A stretch of 54,184 nt of DNA from an uncultured Bacteroides sp. (GTDB taxonomy: Bacteria; Bacteroidota; Bacteroidia; Bacteroidales; Bacteroidaceae), in the NCBI GenBank assembly GCA_900544675.1, contig UQVZ01000023.1, positions 1 through 54,184 on the forward strand, written 5' to 3'. Positions 17,276-26,249 of this stretch are shown here, piece by piece (position 1 is the first letter of the stretch; the number at the start of each line of letters is the position of its first letter). The notes beneath the pieces are model-generated. The model saw nothing but the letters and a program-made list of their open reading frames with translations, was not told the DNA's origin and did no database searches. Both the position numbers and the translations under genes were made by a program.

Positions 17276-18175
17276 ATGAAGAAAATTAGAGCAGCCGTAG
17301 TGGGTTACGGTAATATCGGAAAGTTTACACTGGAAGCGTTGGAAGCGGCTCCCGATTTTGAAGTGGCTGGTGTCGTACGCCGTCACGGTGCGGAAAACAA
17401 GCCTGCCGAACTGGCAAACTATGAAGTAGTGAAAGATATCAAGGAACTGAAAGACGTTGATGTAGCTATCCTTGCCACTCCGACCCGCAGTGTAGAGCAG
17501 TATGCCAAGGAAATCCTGGCTCTCGGCATCAATACCGTGGACAGCTTCGATATCCATACACAAATCAGCGACTTGCGCCGTACACTGGGCGAAGTGGCTA
17601 AGGCTCATAATACGGTATCTGTTATCTCGGCTGGTTGGGATCCGGGAAGCGACTCGGTTGTACGTACCTTGCTGGAAGCGATTGCTCCGAAAGGCATTAC
17701 CTATACGAACTTCGGTCCGGGACGCAGCATGGGACACTCGGTAGCCGTACGTGCCATTGAAGGTGTAAAGGATGCATTGTCAATGACTATTCCGGTAGGT
17801 ACAGGCATCCATCGCCGTATGGTGTATGTGGAACTGGAAGAAGGTGCCGACTTCAAACAAGTGGAGGCTGCCATCAAAGCTGACCCGTATTTCGTGAATG
17901 ATGAAACGCATGTGAAACAAGTGGCTTGCGTGGACAACCTGAATGATGTAGGTCACGGCGTGAACTTGGTTCGTAAAGGTGTATCGGGAAAGACACACAA
18001 TCAGTTGTTCGAGTTTGACATGAAAATCAACAATCCGGCTTTGACCGCTCAGGTACTGGTATGTGTAGCCCGTGCGTCGATGCGTCAGCAACCGGGATGC
18101 TATACGATGATTGAAATCCCTGTAGTCGATTTGCTTCCGGGCGACCGTGATGAATGGATTGCCCACCTGGTATAA
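17276..18175 (+). CDS. ddh: meso-Diaminopimelate dehydrogenase
   Basis: This NADPH-dependent enzyme makes meso-diaminopimelate from tetrahydrodipicolinate in one step, for lysine and peptidoglycan synthesis. The Rossmann start has VGYGNIGK (residues 9-16). The signature SAGWDPGSDSVVR (about 120-132) and the FGPGRSMGHSVAVRAI segment are typical of Ddh. The C-terminal HNQLFEFDMKINNPALTAQVLVCVARA segment also fits. At 299 aa it is a little shorter than some relatives, which is usual for Bacteroidetes. It is a single-gene unit with its own promoter and terminator. Confidence 0.95.
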   Translation: MKKIRAAVVGYGNIGKFTLEALEAAPDFEVAGVVRRHGAENKPAELANYEVVKDIKELKDVDVAILATPTRSVEQYAKEILALGINTVDSFDIHTQISDLRRTLGEVAKAHNTVSVISAGWDPGSDSVVRTLLEAIAPKGITYTNFGPGRSMGHSVAVRAIEGVKDALSMTIPVGTGIHRRMVYVELEEGADFKQVEAAIKADPYFVNDETHVKQVACVDNLNDVGHGVNLVRKGVSGKTHNQLFEFDMKINNPALTAQVLVCVARASMRQQPGCYTMIEIPVVDLLPGDRDEWIAHLV

Positions 18176-18200
18176 TCAGACCGGTAAAAAAACGTATTGG

Positions 18201-18246
18201 AAAGATGCGGAAGTGCAAAAGACATGATTTGTACTTCTGCATCTTT
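18201..18246 (+). terminator. Terminator after ddh
   Basis: Nearly perfect 19-bp arms (18201-18219 and 18228-18246, AAAGATGC...GCATCTTT) are followed by TGTTTTATA. It starts 25 nt past the ddh stop codon. The next 200 bases to lgt hold an A+T palindrome at 18282-18304 and a promoter-like TTCCTTTG near 18415. Confidence 0.85.
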
Positions 18247-18453
18247 TGTTTTATATCTTTCGTCTTGCATTTTCCGCTCTCTATATCTATATAATATATA
18301 TAGGTAGAGACATACAACCGATTGGTGACGTTTAGGGAGGGAATCCGGTTGGAATAAACCGGGCGAGTGAGAAATTTTAACAGTACTTCTGCTTTAGGTA
18401 TAACTGCTTTTTTGTTCCTTTGTAACCGTAAATCATAAAAAACGGAAAAGACA

Positions 18454-19284
18454 ATGACTTTGGCAAGCATAGTATGGGATGTGGATCCCGTTTTGGTGCA
18501 CTTAGGGCCGATTGAACTCCGCTGGTACGGACTGATGTGGGGATTAGGCTTTATCTTGGCGTACGAATTGGTGTCACGCCTGTTTAAGAAGGAAGGTTAT
18601 CCCGACGGCTGGGCCGACAAGCTCTTTGTATATTGCATCGTGAGCAGTGTGGTAGGATCGCGTTTGGGGCACTGCCTGTTTTACGAATGGGATTATTACG
18701 GCGCGCACCCGATAGAGATATTGAAAATATGGAAAGGCGGATTGGCAAGTCATGGAGGCGTGTTCTTGCTGATATTGGCATTGGTCTGGTATTCTAAGAA
18801 AGTGACGAAGAAAAGCGTATGGTGGCTTTTCGATCGGATGATGCCGGCTGTAGCTGCCGTTTGTTTCTGTATCCGTTTCGGTAACTTGATGAATTCGGAA
18901 ATCTTCGGTTATCCGACTACCTTGCCTTGGGGATTCGAATTTGTTCGTTCGCGCGAATGGCAAGAGCTGTACAATCAGAATGGCGTGGCACAGGCGTGCC
19001 ATCCTACCCAGATATACGAGATGCTGTATTGCCTGGCGGCTTTCATTGTCTCGTGGGTAATGTATCATAAATATCATTTGCAGAAGTACGTAGGATTGAT
19101 AACCGGTGTATCGTTATTGATATTCTTCGGTTCTCGTTTCGGACTGGAGTTTATGAAGAATCCGCAGGTGGCTGAAGAAGTAGGAATGACGCTGAATATC
19201 GGTCAGCTTCTCAGTATTCCGTTGATATTATTAGGCATTTTCCTGATTGCTACGTGCAAACAGCGGAAAGAAGACTGGAAATAA
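18454..19284 (+). CDS. lgt: Prolipoprotein diacylglyceryl transferase
   Basis: Lgt moves diacylglycerol from phosphatidylglycerol onto the lipobox cysteine of prolipoproteins, the first step in making the many lipoproteins of this organism (several in this window). It is an inner-membrane protein of 276 aa with about seven hydrophobic segments. It carries the conserved HGG (LASHGGVFLL, about residues 96-105) and the Lgt signature RFGNLMNSEIFG (about 144-155). The HPTQIYE segment near the fifth helix is also typical. No damage is visible. Confidence 0.96.
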   Translation: MTLASIVWDVDPVLVHLGPIELRWYGLMWGLGFILAYELVSRLFKKEGYPDGWADKLFVYCIVSSVVGSRLGHCLFYEWDYYGAHPIEILKIWKGGLASHGGVFLLILALVWYSKKVTKKSVWWLFDRMMPAVAAVCFCIRFGNLMNSEIFGYPTTLPWGFEFVRSREWQELYNQNGVAQACHPTQIYEMLYCLAAFIVSWVMYHKYHLQKYVGLITGVSLLIFFGSRFGLEFMKNPQVAEEVGMTLNIGQLLSIPLILLGIFLIATCKQRKEDWK

Positions 19285-19304
19285 GGGCGAAAGAATGCGT
19301 CCGA

Positions 19305-19336
19305 TTTGGTTACCAATAAAAAAAGTCGTATCTTTG
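19305..19336 (+). promoter_or_regulatory. Promoter of the Phd-RelE toxin-antitoxin pair
   Basis: TTTG at 19305-19308, a 20-nt spacer, then TATCTTTG at 19329-19336. The antitoxin ATG is 41 nt further on. Confidence 0.7.
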
Positions 19337-19377
19337 TGGCGGAAGATTAATCAGTAAGCGACAGGAAGGAGACGAGT

Positions 19378-19647
19378 ATGATAGTAATTAGTACCAGAGA
19401 TTTCAGAGCCAACCAGACGAAGTTCTTGGATATGGCAAAAAAAGGTGAAGATGTTATCTTGAAGTCCAGATCGTCCGGCAGTTTTAAGTTGACTCCTGTT
19501 CAGGAAGAAGATGCCGTTGTAAAGAAGCGTGATCTGACGGAAGAATTGGTCTCGGCTTTGCGCCAAGTAAGAGACCACATGGATGGGAAGATTAAACTTA
19601 AAACAGCTGATACATTAATTGATGAGCTTAGAGATAATACGTTCTGA
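19378..19647 (+). CDS. Phd/YefM-like antitoxin
   Basis: This 89-aa protein begins MIVISTRDFRANQTKFLDMAKKGE, the N-terminal fold typical of Phd/YefM antitoxins, which bind their own promoter as dimers. The C-terminal half is charged and probably disordered until it wraps the toxin. It precedes and overlaps the toxin gene by 26 nt, the usual order for type II systems. It likely represses its own operon with the toxin as co-repressor (known of the family). Confidence 0.75.
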   Translation: MIVISTRDFRANQTKFLDMAKKGEDVILKSRSSGSFKLTPVQEEDAVVKKRDLTEELVSALRQVRDHMDGKIKLKTADTLIDELRDNTF

Positions 19648-19960
19648 TTATTTTACGGTAGCGTTTAAAAAATTGGCAAAACGTTACAGAGGGATTGTGG
19701 ATGATTATGAAACTTTTTTGAATAGTTTGCAGGCCAATCCTTTTCAAGGTGTTGAGATAGCTCCTCATATCCGCAAGATACGGATGAGCATTACGGCAAA
19801 GGGAAAAGGAAAGTCAGGCGGAGCGCGGGTTATTACGTTTAATGCCTTGGTATCAAATCAGGAAGGAAAAGTTTATTTGCTACTTATTTATGATAAGGCT
19901 GAGGCTTCGAATGTCAAGCTGAATGTCATTAAAGAAATCGTTAAAGATTTAGGGTTATAA
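19622..19960 (+). CDS. RelE/ParE-superfamily toxin
   Basis: This basic protein of about 112 aa has a RelE/ParE-like layout: FKKLAKRYRGIVDDYETFL at the start, then basic strands (IRKIRMSITAKGKGKSGGARVI), and YLLLIYDKAEASN near the end. It is probably an mRNA interferase that acts with the ribosome, but the exact target cannot be read from the sequence. The ATG at 19622 is used; the TTG three bases earlier is less likely. It is translationally coupled to the antitoxin. Confidence 0.75.
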   Translation: MSLEIIRSDYFTVAFKKLAKRYRGIVDDYETFLNSLQANPFQGVEIAPHIRKIRMSITAKGKGKSGGARVITFNALVSNQEGKVYLLLIYDKAEASNVKLNVIKEIVKDLGL

Positions 19961-20195
19961 ATCCCGTGCGGTAGGTTTACCGTATTTATATATTATACAT
20001 AAACAACAAATTAGTTATGCAAAGACGCAACACAATCGATTTATCACGTGCCGTTACCTCGTAGGGGATAGCGGTAAAGGGGTGTGCATTGTTTCATGGG
20101 GCAGGAATTGTCAGGATGGAACTGCATGTTTTGTATGTGATAAAATCGTGTCGTCTGAAAGGACGATAAGGATTGTTGCGCTCTTTGACTTCGTG

Positions 20196-20203
20196 TAAGT
20201 GGC
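20196..20203 (+). repeat. Target site duplication of IS66, left copy
   Basis: TAAGTGGC directly abuts the left inverted repeat and is exactly repeated at 22965-22972. Eight bases is the usual duplication length for IS66. Confidence 0.95.
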
Positions 20204-20272
20204 GTAAGCACTCAATTTAGGGCTATAAATTAGAATCTCTACCTTTGCCGCGAACCAAAACACATTCAGATT

Positions 20273-20626
20273 ATGTATAGCAGTGAAGATTTAGAAAGAT
20301 TCTACTTTCAGTACCAGACGGAGGCTCTGCCCCGTGGTGAGTCAATACAGTCCTTCTGCCTGAAGAACAATGTCCCCTATAACATATTTGAAAAATGGTA
20401 CAGGGACACGCGCAACAAGATAGTCGAAGTCAAGGTTGACGGCATGCCGTCTGCGGCGGATCATGTTTCCAGCCCGCCCTCCCGGCGCCTTCCTGATTCC
20501 TCTAACGATTCCGCAGTAAAGATATGGGTTGAGTTCCGCATGAGCAACGGCCTCCGATTGTCCAAAAAGAACCTAAGCTACCGTGAACTTGTCCGCATGG
20601 TAGAGAAACTGGAGGGGTTATGCTGA
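20273..20626 (+). CDS. IS66 accessory protein, first ORF (TnpA-like)
   Basis: This 117-aa protein is the first gene of the IS66 unit. The N-terminal half contains a helix-turn-helix-like stretch (ESIQSFCLKNNVPYNIFEKWYRDTR, about residues 24-48), as in IS66 OrfA proteins thought to help bind the element. It overlaps tnpB by 7 nt. It is needed with TnpB and TnpC for transposition in the studied family members. Confidence 0.85.
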   Translation: MYSSEDLERFYFQYQTEALPRGESIQSFCLKNNVPYNIFEKWYRDTRNKIVEVKVDGMPSAADHVSSPPSRRLPDSSNDSAVKIWVEFRMSNGLRLSKKNLSYRELVRMVEKLEGLC

Positions 20627-20955
20627 GCGTCACCGGCCTGAACCGTTTCTACTACATCCGCGGTTTCACCGACATGCGGTGCAAGCACAGCCGCGTGCTT
20701 TCCATCATTCGCGAGCGGCTTCATCGCGAGCCTTGTGCGGGCGATGTGTTCATAGTCATGTCCCGTGACCGCAGGATAGTCCATCTGTTTTCCTTTGACC
20801 GGCGCTCCCTCAGCCTTTTCGAGAAGAAGTTTGTGGCCGGCCATCAGTTCATGAAAGTGGAATACAGCGGAGGCGATGAAGTGTTCAGAATAGACTGGAA
20901 AGATATCGTCCTGCTGCTGGAGAATCCGATAGTTAAAAGATTACGAATCAGATAA
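20620..20955 (+). CDS. tnpB: IS66 accessory protein TnpB
   Basis: This 111-aa protein shows the IS66 Orf2 signature: YIRGFTDMRCKHSRVLSIIRERL near the start, then a beta-rich core with DVFIVMSRDRRIVHLFSFDRRSLSLFEKK. The role is accessory, with no known catalytic activity. It starts within the end of the preceding gene (ATGCTGA overlap) and comes 83 nt before the transposase gene. Confidence 0.92.
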   Translation: MLSVTGLNRFYYIRGFTDMRCKHSRVLSIIRERLHREPCAGDVFIVMSRDRRIVHLFSFDRRSLSLFEKKFVAGHQFMKVEYSGGDEVFRIDWKDIVLLLENPIVKRLRIR

Positions 20956-21038
20956 TTAAGCAGATAATTAAACAGTGAATTAGTTGCAGATTCAGTGCTT
21001 TTTTCGTATCTTTACAGTATAAATCAAGGTACAAGAAA

Positions 21039-22868
21039 ATGGAAGATCTGCAACATATCATCAACTCCAAACGGGAACTCCTGGAGAGGGAAACCTTCTC
21101 CAGGAACCCTATAAACTACAGTGAAGGTATGCCTGAAGATCAGAAAGACCGTTACATCCGGTACCTTGCAGAACAGCTCAGGGAAAACCGGTTGACAATG
21201 GAAGCCATGAAGCTCGTGCTGAAGGATTTCAAGGACGAATTGTCCGAGACTAAGGAACAGCGGAAAGCATCGGAAGAAGCGCTTCATCGTGAGCGTTCCG
21301 AGTACCGGCATGAACTGTCCGAATTGCGGCGCGAGCTGTCCGGGAAGGACGCCAGGCTCCTTGCAGCCGAGCGTAAGGTGCGGGAACTCCAGGAACAGCT
21401 GGATTATGCCCGGCAGGGGCTTTTCGGCGGCAAGCGTCAGCGAATCCGCAAGAAAGGCTCCAAGGGTAAGCCCGAGAAACCCGAACCGGACCGCAGGGAC
21501 GAGCAGGATGGCTTCGACGGGACTGAGGAGTCGCTGAGGACTGACTCCGTCGGTGAAGGCCGGCAGGAATCCCAGCCTGCCCCTGCCAAGGAGCGTGACC
21601 TGTCCAACCGCCCTGACAGTTACAAGACGATGAGCCTTGGCGGCAATCCCGTATTCCATCCTTCCGACCCGTCGAAAGTGCCCGGGCGCATCCTCGAGCG
21701 CAAGACCGTGAAGGTGTTCAGCCTGAAGACCTGCCTTGTGGAGGAACACTTTGAGCTTGTACACTATGTCGAACCGGGCAAGAAGCCGAAGTGGGGCTAC
21801 TTCCCGAGCGCAGGCCATCCCGAGACGGTGACCAGGTTCGAGGGCACTTCAGCCACCCCCGAATTCCTGCAGGCCATCGCCTACGAGGTCTATGTCAAGA
21901 ACGTCACGTTCGGCCTCCTGCACCAGTGGCTCAGGGACATGGGGATGACCATCTCTGCCAACACGCTGCACAACTGGCTGAAGAAAGGCAAGAAATACCT
22001 TGACCGGCTCGTCCTCGTGCTCAAGGAAATGGCCCTGGAGAAGGACTCCATTGTGAACTGTGACGAGACCTGGTGCAAGGTCCGCAAGTACGACCATTAC
22101 AAGAAGTGCTACATCTGGGTGCTGGTCAACAAGGGACAGCGCGTGGCCGTCTTCTTCTACGAGGACGGTTCCCGCGGGCGCGACGTGCTCACCGACTTCC
22201 TCGGTGACGCGGAACTGAAGAGTATCATGACGGACGGTTACAATGCCTACGTGTTCATCGGCGACGGGATGAAGTCGGCCAAGTTCAAGAACACCATCCA
22301 CCAGGTCTGCATGGCCCACGGCAAGAACAAGTTTGTCAAGGCCCACAACCAGGGACATGAGCCGATGGCCGCCGAGTTCGATGCCGACTTCAGTGAGATC
22401 TATTCAATAGAAGCCGGGTGTGACAAGGCCGGCCTGTCTCCTGAAGAGAGGCTGCATGTAAGGCAGAGCCTGAGGATGAAGGAAATCGTGATAAGGATGC
22501 GCAGCCGTTTGGATAGTGAGCTGGCAAAGGCCGACCCGTTCCGGAGCAAGTACTACCAGCAGGCTCTCAACTATCTTAAAAAGTTCTGGAATGAGATATT
22601 CGCCTTCCTGCAAGACGGAAATCTCCCCATAGACAACAACCTGGCGGAACGTACCATCAGGAAACTCACCACCCAACGGAACAATGCCCTCCATTATGGC
22701 AGTGATGCGGGAGTGGAAATGGCGGGCACCTACCACAGTGTGATAAGTACGGTGAAAATGCATGGGTGTTCAGCCTGGGATTACATCGTGGCTTTTTTCA
22801 AAAAAATCTTTAACGGGGACAGGGATTATGGGGATTTAGTCCCGGGCAAGATCGCCTTGACCTCCTGA
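21039..22868 (+). CDS. tnpC: IS66 family DDE transposase (TnpC)
   Basis: This 609-aa transposase cuts and joins the element ends. The N-terminal third is a long charged coiled coil (about residues 40-145) followed by a basic linker. The catalytic core has the aspartates in NCDETW (about 345) and MTDGYNAY (about 400) and the glutamate in NNLAERTIR (about 533). The short C-terminal region contains the usual HGCSAWDYI segment. The frame is uninterrupted, so the element could be active. Confidence 0.95.
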   Translation: MEDLQHIINSKRELLERETFSRNPINYSEGMPEDQKDRYIRYLAEQLRENRLTMEAMKLVLKDFKDELSETKEQRKASEEALHRERSEYRHELSELRRELSGKDARLLAAERKVRELQEQLDYARQGLFGGKRQRIRKKGSKGKPEKPEPDRRDEQDGFDGTEESLRTDSVGEGRQESQPAPAKERDLSNRPDSYKTMSLGGNPVFHPSDPSKVPGRILERKTVKVFSLKTCLVEEHFELVHYVEPGKKPKWGYFPSAGHPETVTRFEGTSATPEFLQAIAYEVYVKNVTFGLLHQWLRDMGMTISANTLHNWLKKGKKYLDRLVLVLKEMALEKDSIVNCDETWCKVRKYDHYKKCYIWVLVNKGQRVAVFFYEDGSRGRDVLTDFLGDAELKSIMTDGYNAYVFIGDGMKSAKFKNTIHQVCMAHGKNKFVKAHNQGHEPMAAEFDADFSEIYSIEAGCDKAGLSPEERLHVRQSLRMKEIVIRMRSRLDSELAKADPFRSKYYQQALNYLKKFWNEIFAFLQDGNLPIDNNLAERTIRKLTTQRNNALHYGSDAGVEMAGTYHSVISTVKMHGCSAWDYIVAFFKKIFNGDRDYGDLVPGKIALTS

Positions 22869-22964
22869 AAATGTTAATGACAACACTATTTTTTTAACTT
22901 TATCCGGTTTAGGGCACTGAAAAGTGCCTTAACTGATAGGTGTGCCCTAAATTGAGTGCTTACT

Positions 22965-22972
22965 AAGTGGCA
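22965..22972 (+). repeat. Target site duplication of IS66, right copy
   Basis: TAAGTGGC, identical to 20196-20203. Confidence 0.95.
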
Positions 22973-23034
22973 GGTGTGCCGGGATTGTTTTTTCTTCAGA
23001 TTCTATTTTTATTCATCATTTAAATTTGTTGTTT

Positions 23035-24831
23035 ATGAAAAATCATCTGATACATGCTACACGTGTAGCGAATGGAGCTGTTTCTGCTCCCGAATATGCA
23101 ATTTATCATTTGCAAGTTAATGTTACGTTCGCAAAAGGTCTGACAGAGGTGCGCGAGCTTTCTGTCCGCTTTTACTCTTTCAATTATTTGTTTAAAGGCA
23201 CCGATACCCGCCGGGTTGTTTCAGGTAGGGCTGTACGCAATTGGCATTTCAATGTCGCTTCGTCCGAGTATTGGAAAGCAGGTCATTATTGGGTGTTTGT
23301 CTATGCCGATGGCGTTCCCCGATGGTTTTCGGGTGTCTATTTGTTCGAAAACGAAGAGTTCACGGCTTGCGACCGCCTGATGTGTCTGGAGCCTGATTCG
23401 GTAGAAATGTTCTTTGCCGGTCAGGTGGCTTTCCGGCCTTGGTGGCAAGCGATGGAGCAGTTCCGCTTCGGCGAGCCCTTTGTAGTTCGTTTCCTGGAAC
23501 AGCTGTCTCATCTTAAGCAATGTTTGAAGCAAAAATCAAGTGCCGGTTGTCTGCCTTCTGTTCGGGTGGAAGGGGATGTTAACGAAGCGGAAAGGTTTGC
23601 TTCGGAAGTCTTGGACCCTCTCATCGAGGAAGACTTGAAGTTGTCTTGCATACTGACCGAGGTGAACGGTACGGATGGGGATATGCTTTCCCTTCATTTG
23701 CTGGAACGGGTCTGTTACCTGGTGAAGAATCAGGCGGCTTCGGATACGCTGTTTGTCTTTTACGGGGATAATGACACGATGAATTGGCTGAATCAGAATT
23801 GTACAGCCTTTTCTTCCCTTTTCGATTCGGATTCTGTTTGCATTTCATTGCCGATGGGAGGTAACCAATCAAACGATGTCGTGCCTTTCTTGCCGGAAAC
23901 GGAAGAACCTTCAGTGTCCGATGAAGAGGAAGAAGCGGAGGCAAACGAAAAGACAGCTTTGCAACGGCTGGATGACCTGACAGGGCTTGCAGGTGTGAAA
24001 CATGCGGTACACGAAGCCCGTCTGATGGCTCTTTTTACTCAACGGCGTAAGGAACTGGGGCTGGATGTATCGGGTGAGAACCGCAATCACATCCTTTTCT
24101 TCGGCAATCCGGGCACGGGAAAGACTACCGTAGCCCGTCTGATAGGAGAAATCTATCACGAGATGGGTTTATTGTCGCGTGGGCATACCGTTGAAACCGA
24201 GCGTGCGAAGCTGGTAGGCGAATATATCGGGCAGACGGAGCAACGGACGAATGCCGCTATCGAAGCGGCACGTGGCGGAGTGCTCTTTATCGATGAGGCT
24301 TACACCTTGGTTCATAAGGATGACTCAAGGGATTTCGGCAAAGAGGCGATAAATGCGTTACTTACCGTACTTGCCGAACCGAATCCCGATATGATTGTCA
24401 TACTGGCAGGATACGAAAACAAGATGCAGGATTTGTTTCAGTTTAATCCGGGATTGAAAGACCGTTTTCCTTTGCAATTTCGTTTCGAAGACTATACGGC
24501 AGACGAGCTGTTGGAGATGGCGCACCGTCTGTTGACGGAACGTAATTTCGAGTTGACCGAAGCGGCTGCATATCGTTTGGAAGCTTTGGTGCAGGAAGCC
24601 GTGGCGCATAAAGACGAGCATTTCGGAAACGGACGTTGGATACACAATCTGGTAGAGCACGGCATTCTGAAGCGGATGGCAAGGCGCGTGATGTCTCAGC
24701 CTTTCCGTGACGATGATGCCGGTTTGTTCTGTCGGATAGAAGAGGCGGACATCTTGGGCGTAGAACAGGATTTCTTGCAAAAGGTTCTCCCTAAAGCAAA
24801 TGTTCCGCGCCGCATCGGTTTCATCGCTTGA
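23035..24831 (+). CDS. AAA+ ATPase of CbbX/SpoVK type with unknown N-terminal domain
   Basis: This is a two-part protein of about 598 aa. Residues 1-290 match no family I know; they are rich in aromatic residues (WHFNV, YWKAGHYWVFVYADG) and look beta-rich. A very acidic linker (about 295-305) follows. The C-terminal AAA+ module (about 310-590) is CbbX/SpoVK-like: Walker A GNPGTGKT at 357-364, Walker B VLFIDEA at 416-422, an AGYE sensor-1 region and NPGLKDRFP with the arginine finger. Such ATPases remodel partner proteins. No partner gene is adjacent, and the IS66 insertion lies about 60 nt upstream, so its native promoter may have been displaced. The start at 23035 is the first ATG. Confidence 0.82.
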   Translation: MKNHLIHATRVANGAVSAPEYAIYHLQVNVTFAKGLTEVRELSVRFYSFNYLFKGTDTRRVVSGRAVRNWHFNVASSEYWKAGHYWVFVYADGVPRWFSGVYLFENEEFTACDRLMCLEPDSVEMFFAGQVAFRPWWQAMEQFRFGEPFVVRFLEQLSHLKQCLKQKSSAGCLPSVRVEGDVNEAERFASEVLDPLIEEDLKLSCILTEVNGTDGDMLSLHLLERVCYLVKNQAASDTLFVFYGDNDTMNWLNQNCTAFSSLFDSDSVCISLPMGGNQSNDVVPFLPETEEPSVSDEEEEAEANEKTALQRLDDLTGLAGVKHAVHEARLMALFTQRRKELGLDVSGENRNHILFFGNPGTGKTTVARLIGEIYHEMGLLSRGHTVETERAKLVGEYIGQTEQRTNAAIEAARGGVLFIDEAYTLVHKDDSRDFGKEAINALLTVLAEPNPDMIVILAGYENKMQDLFQFNPGLKDRFPLQFRFEDYTADELLEMAHRLLTERNFELTEAAAYRLEALVQEAVAHKDEHFGNGRWIHNLVEHGILKRMARRVMSQPFRDDDAGLFCRIEEADILGVEQDFLQKVLPKANVPRRIGFIA

Positions 24832-24964
24832 GGCAAAAGATTGCTTTTTCTGTGTTGGGTTGTGAGGCTAGTCAATTATGATTAAGTTTGTGAAAGGGTT
24901 AAGAAAAACTGGATAGGTGGGTGTTTTATCGTTTTTTCTTGACAGATTAAAAAGCAGGGATTGT

Positions 24965-24994
24965 TTTGGAATTCCATAAGTTTGCTTATCTTTG
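24965..24994 (+). promoter_or_regulatory. Promoter of manA
   Basis: TTTG at 24965-24968, an 18-nt spacer, then TATCTTTG at 24987-24994. The manA ATG is 35 nt downstream. Confidence 0.72.
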
Positions 24995-25028
24995 TCATGG
25001 TAATAAATTAACCTAATCTTTTAGTTCT

Positions 25029-26000
25029 ATGTATCCATTAAAATTTAGACCGATTTTGAAATCGACCATTTGGGGAGGAGAGAAAATCATTCCGTTTAAA
25101 CACCTTGATTGCCAGCAAGAGCAGGTTGGTGAAAGCTGGGAAATCTCGGATGTGCCGGGTGATGAGTCTGTCGTTGCCAATGGCGCTGATGCAGGGAAAA
25201 ATCTGACACAGATGGTGGATGAATATAAGGCTGCATTGGTAGGAGAAAGTAATTACAAGCGTTTCAATGGGAAATTCCCGTTGCTGATTAAGTTTATTGA
25301 TGCGCAGCAGGATTTGTCTATCCAAGTACATCCTGATGATGAGTTGGCAAAGAAGCGTCATAATTCCTTGGGTAAGACTGAAATGTGGTATGTCATCGGG
25401 AATGATGGCGGTAAGGCTCATTTGCGTTCAGGTTTATGCAAGCAAATTACCCCCGAAGAATATGCACAGATGATTGCCGATAACACGATTTGTGATGCAC
25501 TTGCCGATTATGCCGTTAATCCGGGTGATGTGTTCTTCTTGCCTGCCGGTCGTATTCATAGCATCGGGGCAGGCTGTTTCATCGCTGAAATTCAAGAAAC
25601 TTCGAATATCACTTATCGTATTTATGATTTTAATCGTAAAGATAAGAACGGCAATACACGTGAATTGCATACAGAACTTTCGAAGGATGCTATTGATTAT
25701 ACGGTGAGCGAAGATTACCGTACACATTATACTCCGAAACAAAACGAACCGGTAGAACTGGTAGCTTGTCCGTATTTTACCACTACGGTCTATGATTTGA
25801 CCGAACCGATGGAGATGGATTACAGTGAACTTGATTCGTTTGTAATTTATATCTGTATGGAAGGTGCTTGCCGGGTAACCGATAATGAAGGCAATGAAAT
25901 AGCGTTGCAGGCAGGTGAGTCTGTCTTGTTCCCGGCTGTGACACAAAAGCTTTCTGTAAAGCCTGAAGGAAAAGTGAAATTCCTTGAAACTTATGTATAA
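25029..26000 (+). CDS. manA: Mannose-6-phosphate isomerase, class I
   Basis: This cytoplasmic zinc enzyme interconverts mannose 6-phosphate and fructose 6-phosphate, feeding mannose into glycolysis or supplying GDP-sugar synthesis. Typical segments are STIWGG near the start, the metal-binding LSIQVHPDDE (about residues 95-104), LPAGRIHSIGAGCFIAEIQETSN (about 175-197) with ligand histidine and glutamate, and YDFNRKD. The 323-aa length fits the Bacteroidetes and Firmicutes type. It has its own promoter and a hairpin after it. It could help use mannose from N-glycans cut by the GH18 locus, but it is not linked to that locus. Confidence 0.95.
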   Translation: MYPLKFRPILKSTIWGGEKIIPFKHLDCQQEQVGESWEISDVPGDESVVANGADAGKNLTQMVDEYKAALVGESNYKRFNGKFPLLIKFIDAQQDLSIQVHPDDELAKKRHNSLGKTEMWYVIGNDGGKAHLRSGLCKQITPEEYAQMIADNTICDALADYAVNPGDVFFLPAGRIHSIGAGCFIAEIQETSNITYRIYDFNRKDKNGNTRELHTELSKDAIDYTVSEDYRTHYTPKQNEPVELVACPYFTTTVYDLTEPMEMDYSELDSFVIYICMEGACRVTDNEGNEIALQAGESVLFPAVTQKLSVKPEGKVKFLETYV

Positions 26001-26083
26001 GTCATGCAGGAGTTGAAAGTGTGTTTTGACGCTTTTATTTGATTGAACATAAAAACATCCATTATATTTTGGTTAAACACAGG

Positions 26084-26131
26084 AAAGCGCAGAAACGCAG
26101 GGTGGAATAAGCCTTTGCGCTTTTGCGCTTT
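26084..26131 (+). terminator. Hairpin after manA
   Basis: Arms around 26084-26100 (AAAGCGCAG...CGCAG) and 26113-26131 (CTTTGCGC...GCGCTTT) pair with a few mismatches and are followed by TTTGTTTG. It lies about 80 nt past the manA stop codon. Confidence 0.65.
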
Positions 26132-26249
26132 TTGTTTGATACACTTTTGCATGGAATTGATGTGACTATAAGCCGAATTTGAGCAGGCTAAATCAGGGGT
26201 GTATAAGTGATAAGAACAGACTCTTAATGGTAAAAAAGAAGAAGGACTA

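Larger units (their letters stand above)
20204..22964 (+). mobile_element. Complete IS66-family insertion sequence
   Basis: The element is 2761 bp. It is bounded by perfect 20-bp inverted repeats at 20204-20223 and 22945-22964 (outer end GTAAGCACTC) and by 8-bp direct repeats. It holds the standard three IS66 genes, all intact and in one direction. G+C content rises clearly above that of the flanks, which supports recent arrival. A promoter (TACCTTTG at 20240-20247, with TTTA at 20216-20219 near -33) lies just inside the left end. It inserted upstream of the AAA+ ATPase gene, splitting the former intergenic region 19961-20203 / 22973-23034. In that left part I see a small hairpin at 20151-20166 but no gene. 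Confidence 0.96.

Noticed and set aside
18282..18304. A+T palindrome CTATAT...ATATAG as a possible regulatory or inversion site
   Set aside because: It is a simple A+T repeat with no partner copy in the window, so there is no support for an invertible segment.
20273..22868. IS66 genes as part of a defence island cargo
   Set aside because: They form a complete standard IS66 with its own ends and target duplication; there is no cargo gene.
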